Assembly (NCBI GenBank): GCA_036257895.1
Contig: DATAES010000151.1
Location: 46,808 to 110,807 of the forward strand
DNA from: DATAES01 sp036257895
GTDB taxonomy: Bacteria; Actinomycetota; Acidimicrobiia; Acidimicrobiales; JACDCH01
Direction of reading: 5' to 3'
Length of the DNA stretch: 64,000 nucleotides
The notes beneath the pieces were generated by a model. It had not been told where the DNA came from. It was given only the letters and a program-made list of their open reading frames with translations, and did not search any database. Both the position numbers and the translations under genes were made by a program. Numbering within the stretch: the first letter of the stretch is position 1; each line of letters starts with the position of its first letter. This document shows positions 49,135-57,678 of this stretch, piece after piece.

Positions 49135-49613
49135 CGACCGTGCTCTACCCGGGCTCGTTCGACCCTTTCCACAACGGACACCGCGAGCTCGTCGAGACGG
49201 CTGCATATCTCTTCGACCACGTCGTCGTGGCTGCCATGCGAAACCCGCAGAAGGGCGAACCACTCTTCTCGCTCGACGAGCGTCAGGCGATGATCGAAGA
49301 TTCAGTCGCGCACATCGACAACATTCGAGTGGTCCAGTTCGCGAAACTGGTCGTCGATGTGGCCAAGGACGTCGGAGCGGACTTCATCATCAAAGGTCTG
49401 CGGGCCGTCTCCGACTTCGAGAACGAGATGGCGCAGGCGCAAGTGAACCTCAACGTCTCGGGCGTCCATACGGTCTTCCTTCCCTCGGCGTCCGCCAGCT
49501 CCGCGATCGCATCCAAGTACATCCGTGACATCGCTCGCTTCGGTGGTGACGTGTCGTCGATGGTGCCCGAGCCGGTCGCGTTGCGCATCCGGGAGCGCTT
49601 CTCGAAGCCATGA
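49131..49613 (+). CDS. coaD: phosphopantetheine adenylyltransferase
   Basis: 160-residue CoA-biosynthesis enzyme forming dephospho-CoA. PGSFDPFHNGH (7-17) is the nucleotidyl-transferase HxGH motif, LFSLDERQAMIEDS and IKGLRAVSDFENEMAQAQVN the pantetheine region, and KYIRDIARFGGDVSSMVPEPV the C-terminal ATP loop (the usual SSSLVR reads SSAIASKYIR here). GTG start overlaps rsmD stop (GTGA); the gene also overlaps the next one by four bases. Confidence 0.95.
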   Translation: MTTVLYPGSFDPFHNGHRELVETAAYLFDHVVVAAMRNPQKGEPLFSLDERQAMIEDSVAHIDNIRVVQFAKLVVDVAKDVGADFIIKGLRAVSDFENEMAQAQVNLNVSGVHTVFLPSASASSAIASKYIRDIARFGGDVSSMVPEPVALRIRERFSKP

Positions 49614-50251
49614 CGATGTACGAGGACGAAAGCGCACGCGCCGCCGAGGCGACTCCCGCCGGTAGCACGGTGCACCAGTCGAGCTCCGGTTCGAACGCCT
49701 CCTCTCCATTGAGCTACCAACATCCGGAGAGCGAGGCGCTGCTTCGTCGAGTCGCGGAGATGATCTCCGGCGCGAGACCGATGCCGCTGTCGGCGTCGGT
49801 GATGATCAATCGCGAAGAGGTGCTCGAGCTCCTCGAGGAAGCAATCGAACGCTTGCCGGACGAGCTGCGCGCCGCTCGCTGGTTGCTCAAGGAGCGTGAG
49901 GACTTTCTCACCAAGACGCGACGCGACGCGGACGACATCCTCGATTCGGCGCGCGCACGCGCCGAGCGCATGGTGCAGCGCACCGAGGTCGTGAAGGCAG
50001 CCGAGCTTCGCGCCCGCCAGACGGTCGACGCCGCCGACGAAGAGGCGCGCCGCTTGCGGCTCGAGTGCGAGGACTACTGCGACCAGAAGCTCGCGAGCTT
50101 CGAGATCGTTCTCGAGCGCACGATGAAGACCGTTGCCGCCGGCCGCACGAAGCTGCAGGGCAATCCGTTGGCCGCCACCACGGAGACATCGGCTGAACCG
50201 GCCGCGACGGACGACGACAGCGGGCAGGCCTTCTTCGACCAGGACCAGTAG
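49610..50251 (+). CDS. SepIVA-like DivIVA-family coiled-coil protein
   Basis: 213 residues: a Ser-rich start, then a helical core (EVLELLEEAIERLPDELRAARWLLKEREDFLTKTRRDADDILDSARARAERMVQRTEVVKAAELRARQTVDAADEEARRL) of long coiled coil, and an acidic tail. In mycobacteria SepIVA sits in the same position between coaD-region genes and DUF177-rnc-mutM-smc and acts in septum/cell-envelope organisation. Assignment rests on this synteny plus the coiled-coil pattern. Confidence 0.8.
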   Translation: MTMYEDESARAAEATPAGSTVHQSSSGSNASSPLSYQHPESEALLRRVAEMISGARPMPLSASVMINREEVLELLEEAIERLPDELRAARWLLKEREDFLTKTRRDADDILDSARARAERMVQRTEVVKAAELRARQTVDAADEEARRLRLECEDYCDQKLASFEIVLERTMKTVAAGRTKLQGNPLAATTETSAEPAATDDDSGQAFFDQDQ

Positions 50252-50254
50252 CCG

Positions 50255-50755
50255 GTGGCGACGCACGGCCCCGCGTTCGTCGTCGGGGTCACCGAGCTGC
50301 TGCGGCACCCCGGAACCCGGCGCGAGGTGGTCGTTCGTGCACCGCTCGACGATCTGAGCCTCAGCTCGTCGCGCGTCGTGGAGGGGTCAGACGTCGAGGC
50401 GCGGCTCGTGCTCGAAGCGCTGAGCGACACGGCGCTCACGGCCACGGGGACGATCACGGCCGAGTGGGCGGGCGAGTGCCGTCGATGCCTGACCGCGGTC
50501 GAAGGCTCGCTCGAGACCCACGTGCAGGAGATCTTCGAGTCCCGTCCGGTCGAAGGGGAGACGTATCGGTTGGCCGTCGACCACGTCGATCTGGCGCCGA
50601 TGATCCGCGACGCGGTCCTGCTCGCGCTCCCGCTCGCGCCGCTGTGCGCGGAAGCGTGCGCGGGTCCGGAACCCGAGGACCATCCACTCGGCACCGAGGA
50701 CCAACCCGTGCCCGACGACCGCTGGGCCGCCCTCAAAGAGCTCAAGTTCGACTGA
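50255..50755 (+). CDS. DUF177 (YceD-like) protein
   Basis: 166 residues with the zinc-like ECRRCLTAVEG motif, VQEIFESRPVEGETYRLAVDHVDLAPMIRDAVLLALPLAPLC, and the C-terminal DDRWAALKELKF end of the family. It accompanies rpmF and 23S rRNA-related functions in many bacteria; YceD is thought to support 23S rRNA accumulation. GTG start four bases after the SepIVA-like gene stop. Repeat D copy 2 follows before rpmF. Confidence 0.9.
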   Translation: MATHGPAFVVGVTELLRHPGTRREVVVRAPLDDLSLSSSRVVEGSDVEARLVLEALSDTALTATGTITAEWAGECRRCLTAVEGSLETHVQEIFESRPVEGETYRLAVDHVDLAPMIRDAVLLALPLAPLCAEACAGPEPEDHPLGTEDQPVPDDRWAALKELKFD

Positions 50756-50762
50756 CTTTGTT

Positions 50763-50815
50763 GCGACGCCCGGGTGTCTGACTACCCACGCGGTAGTGGA
50801 ACGCCCGGGCGTCGG
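50763..50815 (+). repeat. palindromic repeat family D, copy 2
   Basis: 53-base element matching the copy inside kgd at 46 of 53 positions; arms GCGACGCCCGGGTGT / ACGCCCGGGCGTCGG have one GT and one end mismatch. It lies in the DUF177-rpmF gap, directly upstream of a TAGTGT hexamer at 50821-50826 that may be the rpmF -10. Confidence 0.85.
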
Positions 50816-50820
50816 CTCGG

Positions 50821-50826
50821 TAGTGT
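50821..50826 (+). promoter_or_regulatory. candidate -10 (TAGTGT) for rpmF-plsX
   Basis: TANNNT 32 bases before the rpmF ATG, leaving a leader with a GAGAG ribosome site. Confidence 0.35.
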
Positions 50827-50858
50827 GTCCCGTTCCCGCCCGCCACGAGAGCAGAGAC

Positions 50859-51038
50859 ATGGCAGTCCCGAAGCAGAAGACGTCGAAGTCGAAGAGCCGG
50901 AGCCGGCGGGCGAGCGCCTGGACGCTCGACGCCCCCGCCCGCAGCGTGTGCCCCCGGTGCAGCGCGGCCAAGCTGCCCCACGTCGTGTGCCCGAACTGCG
51001 GCTGGTATCACGGCCGCCAGGCTGTCGAAGTCGAGTAG
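50859..51038 (+). CDS. rpmF: 50S ribosomal protein L32
   Basis: 59-residue L32: MAVPKQKTSKSKSRSRRA, zinc Cys at 31, 34, 44 and 47 (CPRC / CPNC), then GWYHGRQAVEVE. Zinc (C+) type. Followed after seven bases by plsX, the usual rpmF-plsX link between ribosome and lipid synthesis. Confidence 0.95.
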   Translation: MAVPKQKTSKSKSRSRRASAWTLDAPARSVCPRCSAAKLPHVVCPNCGWYHGRQAVEVE

Positions 51039-51045
51039 GCAGTCC

Positions 51046-52023
51046 GTGAGTCGCCTGCCCATCGCGGTCGACGCGATGGGCGGAGACAAGGCGCCCGACG
51101 AGATCGTCCAAGGCGCGATGCGAGCAGCTGCCGAGATCGGCGACGTCGTGCTCGTCGGACGGCCCGAAGCGCTCGGCACCGATCACGGTCTCGACGTGAT
51201 CCCGGCGTCCGAGGTGATCGCCATGGACGCCGACCCCGGCTCGAGTGTCCGCAGGATGAAGGACTCGTCGCTCGTGCGGGCCGCGGAAGCGGTTCGGGAC
51301 GGCAAGGCGTCCGCCATGGTTTCGGCCGGCAACACCGGTGCGACGATGGCATCCGCGTTGTTGCGCATGGGGCGGATCAAGAGCGTGGCGCGCCCGGCGA
51401 TCGCGACGCCGATACCCGTGCCGGCCGGCTCCCCGACGGTGCTGCTGGATGCCGGCGCCAACGCCGAATGCCAGGCCCAGTGGCTGGTGCAGTTCGCCCA
51501 GATGGGCGCCGTGCTCGCCCGCGAGCGTTACGGCGTCGCCCGGCCGAAAGTCGGGTTGCTGTCGATCGGCGAAGAAGCGAACAAGGGCAACCCGCTGGTC
51601 AAGGAGACGTATCCGCTGCTGGCCGAAGCCGAGCTCGACGGCGAGTTCATCGGCAACGTCGAGGGACGCGACATCATGACCGACGACGTCGACGTCGTCG
51701 TGACCGACGGTTTCACCGGCAATGTGGCGTTGAAGACGCTCGAGGGCGGCCTGAAAGCCGTGGTCAACGCTCTGTTCGGCGTGTTCGGCGCATCCGACGA
51801 GGCCAAGGCCGCCGCCGAGGTGCTCATGCCGCACCTGCTTCCGCTGTACGCCCAGCTCGACCCGGACTCCCACGGCGGTGCAATGCTGCTCGGCGTCGAC
51901 GGCGTCTGCATCATCAGCCACGGTTCGTCGTCGGCGACGGCGGTCGTCAACGCCGTTCGCGTTGCTGCGGAGATGGTGGATCACGGCGTGGTGGACAAGC
52001 TCCGCACCGCGGTCACCGCCTAG
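51046..52023 (+). CDS. plsX: phosphate acyltransferase PlsX
   Basis: 325-residue enzyme converting acyl-ACP to acyl-phosphate for phospholipid synthesis. PIAVDAMGGDKAPDEIVQGA, AMVSAGNTGATMASALL, LLDAGANAECQAQWLVQFA and NVEGRDIMTDDVDVVVTDGFTGNVALKTLEG are the family blocks. GTG start. Upstream of acpP, its acyl donor carrier. Confidence 0.95.
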   Translation: MSRLPIAVDAMGGDKAPDEIVQGAMRAAAEIGDVVLVGRPEALGTDHGLDVIPASEVIAMDADPGSSVRRMKDSSLVRAAEAVRDGKASAMVSAGNTGATMASALLRMGRIKSVARPAIATPIPVPAGSPTVLLDAGANAECQAQWLVQFAQMGAVLARERYGVARPKVGLLSIGEEANKGNPLVKETYPLLAEAELDGEFIGNVEGRDIMTDDVDVVVTDGFTGNVALKTLEGGLKAVVNALFGVFGASDEAKAAAEVLMPHLLPLYAQLDPDSHGGAMLLGVDGVCIISHGSSSATAVVNAVRVAAEMVDHGVVDKLRTAVTA

Positions 52024-52072
52024 CTCCGACTTGTCCACAGGGGTTCACAAGCGCACAAGCAACGTTCGAGGG

Positions 52073-52078
52073 TAGAGT
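52073..52078 (+). promoter_or_regulatory. candidate -10 (TAGAGT) for acpP
   Basis: TANNNT 35 bases before the acpP GTG; the leader holds AGGAG. A TTGTCCACA DnaA-box-like nonamer occurs at 52031-52039 in the same gap. Confidence 0.35.
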
Positions 52079-52113
52079 CCGGCCTGCATCGGTCCGTCTA
52101 CCAGGAGTGTTCT

Positions 52114-52407
52114 GTGCCCGCCGAGACGCACGTCGAACAAGGTCCCCTCGACCGCAACAGCGTCTTCGAGCTCATTCGCGACCGCCTCGCCGACATTCTC
52201 GAGATCGAGCCGTCGGTCATCAAGGAGGGCGATTCGTTCGTCGACGATCTCGATGCAGACTCCCTGGCGCTCATCGAGTTGGTGGAGGCGCTGGAGGAGG
52301 AGCTCGGTGAACGATCCGTGGGATTCCACATCGATGACGAGGATCTCGCCGATCTGAAGACCGTCAGGGACGCAGTGGACTACGTCGTCGCCAGGCTCGG
52401 AGGCTGA
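52114..52407 (+). CDS. acpP: acyl carrier protein
   Basis: 97-residue ACP. The DADSLALIELVEALEEEL helix II carries the phosphopantetheine Ser50; the acidic profile and the IDDEDLADLKTVRDAVDYV end are typical. The N-terminus has about 15 extra residues relative to short ACPs. GTG start. The stop overlaps the probable rnc start (CTGA). Confidence 0.93.
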   Translation: MPAETHVEQGPLDRNSVFELIRDRLADILEIEPSVIKEGDSFVDDLDADSLALIELVEALEEELGERSVGFHIDDEDLADLKTVRDAVDYVVARLGG

Positions 52408-53171
52408 CCGTCGAGCTGCTTCCCCTCACCGGGCTCGCTGCGCTGAACGAACGGCTCGGGCGGCCGGTCGTCGACGAGACGGCGCTCGGCGCGGCGCTCG
52501 CGCACCGGTCATGGTGCGCGGAGAACCCCGGTCACGACTCGAACGAACGACTCGAATTCCTCGGCGATGCCGTGCTCGGCCTGGTGGTCACGGACCACAT
52601 CTACCGTGCGTACCCGTCACTTCCCGAGGGGGAGCTGGCGAAGGTGCGAGCGTCGGTCGTGAGCGCCGCCGCGTTGGCGGAGGTCGCCAGTGAGCTCGGG
52701 CTCGGCGAGGACCTGTTGCTCGGCAAGGGCGAAGCCGGCTCGGGGGGTCGCGAGAAGCCGTCGATCCTGGCTGACGCTCTCGAAGCGGTCATCGGCGCGG
52801 TGTATCTCGCGAGCGGCTGGGCCGGGGCAGATCGACTGGTGCTCGACCTGCTCGGCGACCGGATCAGCGAAGCCAGCGAGGGCCCGGGCGGCCAGGACTA
52901 CAAGACGCGGCTGCAGGAGCTCGCGGCGCGTCATTTCACCGAACTGCCTCGTTACGGGATGCGTGACGAGGGTCCGGATCATGCGAAGCGGTTTTTCGCT
53001 GAGGTGCGATTTGGGGGGCAGGTGCGGGGCGAAGGGGAAGGACGATCGAAGAAGCAGGCGGAGGCGGCCGCCGCTCGTTCCGCGTGGGAGGCCTTGCGGG
53101 AAGAGCTCGGCGCCACGGGTGCGGCGCACGCCGTCTCGGGGCACGCCGGAGACGGTCGAGACGAACGCTGA
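52404..53171 (+). CDS. rnc: ribonuclease III, probable CTG start
   Basis: dsRNA endonuclease for rRNA and mRNA processing, 255 residues as called. The catalytic signature NERLEFLGDAVLG (47-59) and the HRSWCAENPG segment lie before the first ATG/GTG/TTG in the frame: the GTG at 52572 falls inside the signature. The frame is open back to a stop at 52335 with only CTG codons; CTG at 52404 overlaps the acpP TGA and gives a family-length N-terminus. The second half holds the dsRNA-binding domain (QDYKTRLQELAARHF and KKQAEAAAARSAWEAL). Overlaps mutM by one base. Confidence 0.85.
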   Translation: MTVELLPLTGLAALNERLGRPVVDETALGAALAHRSWCAENPGHDSNERLEFLGDAVLGLVVTDHIYRAYPSLPEGELAKVRASVVSAAALAEVASELGLGEDLLLGKGEAGSGGREKPSILADALEAVIGAVYLASGWAGADRLVLDLLGDRISEASEGPGGQDYKTRLQELAARHFTELPRYGMRDEGPDHAKRFFAEVRFGGQVRGEGEGRSKKQAEAAAARSAWEALREELGATGAAHAVSGHAGDGRDER

Positions 53172-54004
53172 TGCCTGAGCTTCCCGAAGTCGAGACCATC
53201 CGGCGCGGCCTTGACCGAGAGGTCGTCGGCAAGCGGGTGAAGACCGCGCAGGTGAGCGGTACCCGCACGGTGCGCCGCCAGACGAAGAAACAGTTCATCG
53301 CCAGACTCGAGGGCGCAAAGATCACCGGCGTCGATCGGCGCGGCAAGTATCTGGTGCTCAAGCTCGACACCGGCGAGTTGTTGGTCATCCACCTCGGCAT
53401 GAGCGGCCAGCTGCTCCGGGCACAAGCGCGTGACCAAGCGCCGAAGCACACCCATGTGGTGCTCACCTTCACGCAGGGTGGACAGTTGCGCTTCGTCGAT
53501 CCGCGCACGTTCGGGGAGCTGTTCGTCACTGCTCCCGACGAGCTGACCACAGAGGTTCCCGAGCTCGCGTCGCTCGGCATGGACCCGGTCGACGTGCCCA
53601 TCCCCTGGGTCAAGTTCCGGGAGATGCTGCTCAGCCGCACGACCAAGCTGAAGCCGCTCTTGATGGACCAGTCGTTCGTGGCCGGCCTCGGCAACATCTA
53701 CAGCGACGAGATCCTGTGGGAGGCGGGGCTGCGCCACGACCGCACGCCGCAGTCCCTGTCGACGATGGAGATCCGCCGCCTGTATCGCGCCATCGTCGAG
53801 GTGCTGCACGAAGCGGTGAAGCACCGCGGTTCCACGCTCGGCGATCAGCAGTACGTCGATCTGCACGGCCGGCCCGGCGAGTTCCAGGGGTTGCACCAGG
53901 CCTACGACCGCGAGGGACAAGCCTGTCGCCGGTGCCGCACGACGATCGTCCGCGAGAAGCTCGGCTCGCGCTCGACCTTCTACTGCCCCAACTGCCAGAT
54001 CTGA
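53171..54004 (+). CDS. mutM: formamidopyrimidine-DNA glycosylase
   Basis: 277-residue bifunctional glycosylase/AP lyase removing 8-oxoguanine and FapyG. MPELPEVETIRRGL gives the catalytic Pro2 and Glu3, VDRRGKYLVLKL the beta-elimination Lys, LGNIYSDEILWEAGL the void-filling region, and the C-terminal CRRCRTTIVREKLGSRSTFYCPNCQ the zinc finger. TGATG overlap with rnc. Repeat A copy 6 follows, before smc. Confidence 0.96.
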   Translation: MPELPEVETIRRGLDREVVGKRVKTAQVSGTRTVRRQTKKQFIARLEGAKITGVDRRGKYLVLKLDTGELLVIHLGMSGQLLRAQARDQAPKHTHVVLTFTQGGQLRFVDPRTFGELFVTAPDELTTEVPELASLGMDPVDVPIPWVKFREMLLSRTTKLKPLLMDQSFVAGLGNIYSDEILWEAGLRHDRTPQSLSTMEIRRLYRAIVEVLHEAVKHRGSTLGDQQYVDLHGRPGEFQGLHQAYDREGQACRRCRTTIVREKLGSRSTFYCPNCQI

Positions 54005-54031
54005 TCACGGGTCCGGCGCTGGAACCACTGA

Positions 54032-54084
54032 CGAATGTTGGTGCGCCGTGGCCCCTATAGGGGCCACGGCGACCCAGAGTTCGG
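54032..54084 (+). repeat. palindromic repeat family A, copy 6
   Basis: Intact TATA-centred palindrome with flanks CGAATGTTGGTGC and GACCCAGAGTTCGG. Sits 28 bases after the mutM stop and 65 before smc. Confidence 0.85.
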
Positions 54085-54134
54085 ATCTGTGCGGCGGTGG
54101 CAACAGGGTGCGCGGTTGACGGAAACGGCACCGC

Positions 54135-54140
54135 TACTGT
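54135..54140 (+). promoter_or_regulatory. candidate -10 (TACTGT) for smc
   Basis: TANNNT nine bases before the ATG at 54150; separates smc transcription from the mutM run, consistent with the repeat between them. Confidence 0.45.
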
Positions 54141-54149
54141 CGACCGCAG

Positions 54150-57100
54150 ATGTTCCTCAAGACCCTCACGTTGAAGGGCTTCAAGTCGTTCGCCGAGACC
54201 ACGTCGCTCGAAATGGAGCCCGGCGTGACCGTCGTCGTCGGGCCCAACGGCAGCGGCAAGTCCAACGTCGTCGACGCCATCGGCTGGGTGCTCGGCGCGC
54301 AGGCACCGAGTGCGGTGCGCAGCCAGAAGATGGACGACGTCATCTTCGCCGGTACGTCGAAACGGCCCGCGCTCGGGCGCGCCGAGGTCAGTCTGACGAT
54401 CGACAACACGGCGCACCTCCTGCCGATCGACTTCACCGAGGTGACGATCTCGCGCACGCTGTTCCGCAACGGCGACAGCGAGTATGCGATCAACGGTGTG
54501 CCGTGCCGGCTGCTCGACATCCAAGAGCTGCTCTCGGATACCGGAGTCGGTCGCCAGCAGCACGTGATCGTGAGCCAGGGTCAAATCGACGCAGTGCTCA
54601 ACGCCCGTCCCGAGGAGCGGCGGCTCATCATCGAAGAGGCCGCGGGCATCTTGAAGTTCCGGCGCCGCAAGGAGAAAGCCGAGCGGCGGCTGGCGGCCAC
54701 CGAGGGGAACCTCACCCGAGTCCAGGATCTGTTGCGCGAGGTGCGGCGGCAGTTGCGGCCGCTCGAGCGTCAGGCCGACGCTGCCCGCCGGCACGGTGAT
54801 CTCGTCGGCGAGCTGGCCGCGCTGCGGCTCCATCTCGCCGGACGCGACATCGCCGGACTCCGTAGCCGGCTGACGACGACGACGGCCCGCAAGGCGGAAC
54901 TTGCTGCAGATGAGTCAGCACTGAAGGGGAACCTTGCCCAACTCGACGCCGCTGTCTTTGCGACCGAGTCCCAGCTGACGGCAATGGGTGGCCACGACGT
55001 GAGTGACGCGCTCGTGCGCTTCGAGTCGTTGCGCGAGAAGGCGCGAGGGCTCGCCGCCGTCCTCGCCGAGCGGCGGCGCAACCTGGAACGAGAGCGGACC
55101 GCGACCGTCGACCAAGCAGTGATCGCGACGCTCGAGGCGGAGTCTGCTCGGCTGACCGACGAGCTCGCTCATGTGGAAGCCGAGGCGATTGCGTTGGTAC
55201 CCGACGTCGACGCGCTGGCCCGCGCCGAATCGGACCTCGCCGACCAGCGTGCCGCGTTCGAAACGCAATGGTCGGACGGGGTCGCGCCGCCGAGCAGTCG
55301 CGCCGCGGAAGTACGAGGTGAGCTTGCGGCCCTCCACGCCGGCATCGAGCGCGGCAGCGGCGAGATGGCCCGCGTGCGTCAGCGGCTCGATCTGCTCGAG
55401 CAGAAGGCGACTCGGCTGCAGGGCGAGGCCGCCCGCTTGCGGGCCGACCTGATCGAAGGCGAAGAGGTCGAGACTGGGCTGGCCTCGACGTTCGCCGAGG
55501 CGGAGGTGGCGCTTGCCGCAGCGACAGAGGCAGCGCGCGAAGCGGAGGACGCTCGACGAGCGGCCGACGCGGATCGCCACACGTGGGGGGCCCGGGCGGA
55601 TGCGCTCGCACAGGCGCTCGACACGGCGCGGGCGCGGGCAGGCACGGAACGACTCGCGGGGGTCGCGGGCGTCATCGGCACGCTGCTCGATCTCGTCGAG
55701 ATCGACGAGGGTTACGAGGCGGCATTCGAGGCCGCCGCCGGCGAGGCGCTCGCCGCCGTCGTGGTCGACGATGTCGAGGCGGGACGCCGTGCGCTCGACC
55801 TGCTGCACCGCGGCGACGTCGCCGGCGCCATCCTCCCGTTGGGCGCGGTCAACGCCCCGGCACCTCTGCCGCTCGGTGACGGTGAGCCGCTTCGGTGGCA
55901 CGTGCGTGCCGACAACACCGCGGTCGATGGTCTGCTCGACGCGCTGTTCGGCACGGCGGTCGTGGTCGACGGCGACTGGACCGTCGCCGTGGACCTCGCG
56001 CTCGACCATCCCGGCACCGTGATCGTGACGCGCGACGGAGATCGATTCGGCCTCACGGGTTGGCGCGTGGGCGGTCCGGCATCGGGCGCGACCGGCACCG
56101 CGCTGGCCGAGGCTCGCGAGCGCGCCGCGGAGGCCAGTGAGCGCGCCGCGGCAGCCGAGTCCACGCTCGCGGCAGCGCGTGCCGCGCTCGCGGACGCACG
56201 TCGCGCGCAACAAGAGTCCGGACGCGTGCTCGACGACCACGACATGCGAGTGTCGGGCACAACGGACGCGCTCGCGCGAGTCGAGTCCGAACGGCGCGAC
56301 GGTCAGACCGAGATCGACTCGTTGACAGCACACCTCACCGACCTCGTCACCCGCATCGACACCGAGCGAGCTCGGGTGAGCGAGCTCGAACTGGTCTTGC
56401 CCGACCTCGAAGTCGAGGAGGCAGGCGCGCTCGAGCGTGGCCGTTCGATGTCGGCCGTGCGCAGCCGCCTCGAGGAGCGCGCCGCCGCGGTTGGCGCGCT
56501 GCGGACCGACATCGAGGTGCGCGCTGCCGCGCTCGACGAACGCCGGCAGTTCCTCCGGCGTCGCTCGACCGAGGTCGAGGAGCGCTTGTCGCGCAACGTC
56601 GCCGAGAGGGAAGCGGCCGAGGTGCGACGAACCGAGCTCGAACGGATGGTGCTCGCGGTCGAACGTCTCGGGGCGCTCGTCGTTGCCCGCACGGCAGTGG
56701 TCGAGACGGAGCTGGCCGAGCTGCACGAACGTCGTCGCCGCCAGTCCGAAGAGGCCCGCGAGGTGGCGACGCGTCTCGACGGTCTGCGCAAGCAACGGTC
56801 GGCGGACGAGCGAACGCTCGAAGAAGTACGCGAGCACGCGCGGCGAGCCGAGATCGACGAAGCGGAGGTCACGTTGCGGCTCGAGACCGCCGTCGAGGCG
56901 GTGCGGCGCGACTTGGACGCCGAGCCCGAGCGCGCCATCGCCGCGGAATGCCCGCCGCTGGCCGAAGGTGTCACGGCGCATGGACGCGTGCGAGAGCTCG
57001 AGCGCGAGCTGCGATTGATGGGGCCTATCAACCCGCTCGCGCTGCAGGAGTACGAAGCGCTCCGTGAGCGTCACGAGTTCCTGGAAGCACAGCTCGACGA

Positions 57101-57620
57101 CGTCAAGACGACCAGGCGCGACTTGTCGAAGATCATCCGCGCCATCGACGAAGAGATCGTCAACGTGTTCTCCGCCGCGTACGCCGACGTGTCCATGAAC
57201 TTCGAGTCCCTGTTCGAGACGTTGTTCCCGGGCGGCAAGGGCGGTCTGCGCTTGACCGAGCCCGACAACCTCCTCGACGCGGGCATCGAGATCGAGGCGA
57301 AGCCGTCGGGGAAGAACGTCCGCAAGCTGTCACTGCTGTCGGGTGGCGAACGGTCGCTCACGGCGCTCGCGTTCCTGTTCGCCGTGTTCCGCAGCCGGCC
57401 GTCGCCCTTCTATGTCATGGACGAGGTGGAGGCCGCTCTCGACGACGTGAACCTGCACCGGTTCCTCGATCTCGTGCACGAGTTCCGCGACGAGGCACAG
57501 CTCATCATCGTCAGCCACCAGAAGCGCACGATGGAAGCCGCCGATTGTCTCTACGGCGTGACGATGCAATCCGGCGGTTCGTCACGGGTGTTGAGCGAGA
57601 AGGTCAGCACCCCGGCCTAA
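54150..57620 (+). CDS. smc: chromosome segregation protein SMC
   Basis: 1156-residue condensin ATPase. Walker A GPNGSGKS (31-38) follows MFLKTLTLKGFKSFAET. VGRQQHVIVSQGQIDAVLNARPEERRLIIEEAAGI is the lever region; long coiled coils flank a hinge (about residues 500-650: ERLAGVAGVIGTLLDLVEIDEGYEAAFEAA onward). The C-terminal head has LSGGERSLTALAFLFAVFRSRPSPFYVMDEVEAALDDVN. Unlike many actinobacteria, ftsY does not follow; a family-C repeat and the VWA gene do. Confidence 0.96.
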   Translation: MFLKTLTLKGFKSFAETTSLEMEPGVTVVVGPNGSGKSNVVDAIGWVLGAQAPSAVRSQKMDDVIFAGTSKRPALGRAEVSLTIDNTAHLLPIDFTEVTISRTLFRNGDSEYAINGVPCRLLDIQELLSDTGVGRQQHVIVSQGQIDAVLNARPEERRLIIEEAAGILKFRRRKEKAERRLAATEGNLTRVQDLLREVRRQLRPLERQADAARRHGDLVGELAALRLHLAGRDIAGLRSRLTTTTARKAELAADESALKGNLAQLDAAVFATESQLTAMGGHDVSDALVRFESLREKARGLAAVLAERRRNLERERTATVDQAVIATLEAESARLTDELAHVEAEAIALVPDVDALARAESDLADQRAAFETQWSDGVAPPSSRAAEVRGELAALHAGIERGSGEMARVRQRLDLLEQKATRLQGEAARLRADLIEGEEVETGLASTFAEAEVALAAATEAAREAEDARRAADADRHTWGARADALAQALDTARARAGTERLAGVAGVIGTLLDLVEIDEGYEAAFEAAAGEALAAVVVDDVEAGRRALDLLHRGDVAGAILPLGAVNAPAPLPLGDGEPLRWHVRADNTAVDGLLDALFGTAVVVDGDWTVAVDLALDHPGTVIVTRDGDRFGLTGWRVGGPASGATGTALAEARERAAEASERAAAAESTLAAARAALADARRAQQESGRVLDDHDMRVSGTTDALARVESERRDGQTEIDSLTAHLTDLVTRIDTERARVSELELVLPDLEVEEAGALERGRSMSAVRSRLEERAAAVGALRTDIEVRAAALDERRQFLRRRSTEVEERLSRNVAEREAAEVRRTELERMVLAVERLGALVVARTAVVETELAELHERRRRQSEEAREVATRLDGLRKQRSADERTLEEVREHARRAEIDEAEVTLRLETAVEAVRRDLDAEPERAIAAECPPLAEGVTAHGRVRELERELRLMGPINPLALQEYEALRERHEFLEAQLDDVKTTRRDLSKIIRAIDEEIVNVFSAAYADVSMNFESLFETLFPGGKGGLRLTEPDNLLDAGIEIEAKPSGKNVRKLSLLSGGERSLTALAFLFAVFRSRPSPFYVMDEVEAALDDVNLHRFLDLVHEFRDEAQLIIVSHQKRTMEAADCLYGVTMQSGGSSRVLSEKVSTPA

Positions 57621-57626
57621 CTGCCT

Positions 57627-57672
57627 TCTGGCGTCAACCAGTGTGCATATGCGTACCGAATGACGCCAGAAC
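57627..57672. repeat. palindromic repeat family C, copy 2
   Basis: 46 bases, same arms TTCTGGCGTC / GACGCCAGAA as 47476-47521, with a GCATATGCG centre that is itself palindromic. Fills the convergent gap between smc and the VWA gene. Confidence 0.8.
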
Positions 57673-57678
57673 GAACTG

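Noticed and set aside
52031..52039. TTGTCCACA, a DnaA-box-like nonamer between plsX and acpP
   Set aside because: Single copy with no cluster, dnaA or dnaN nearby; not evidence for an origin.
54915..57074. 719-codon minus-strand ORF antisense to smc
   Set aside because: Mirror of the coiled-coil codon pattern; no family features.
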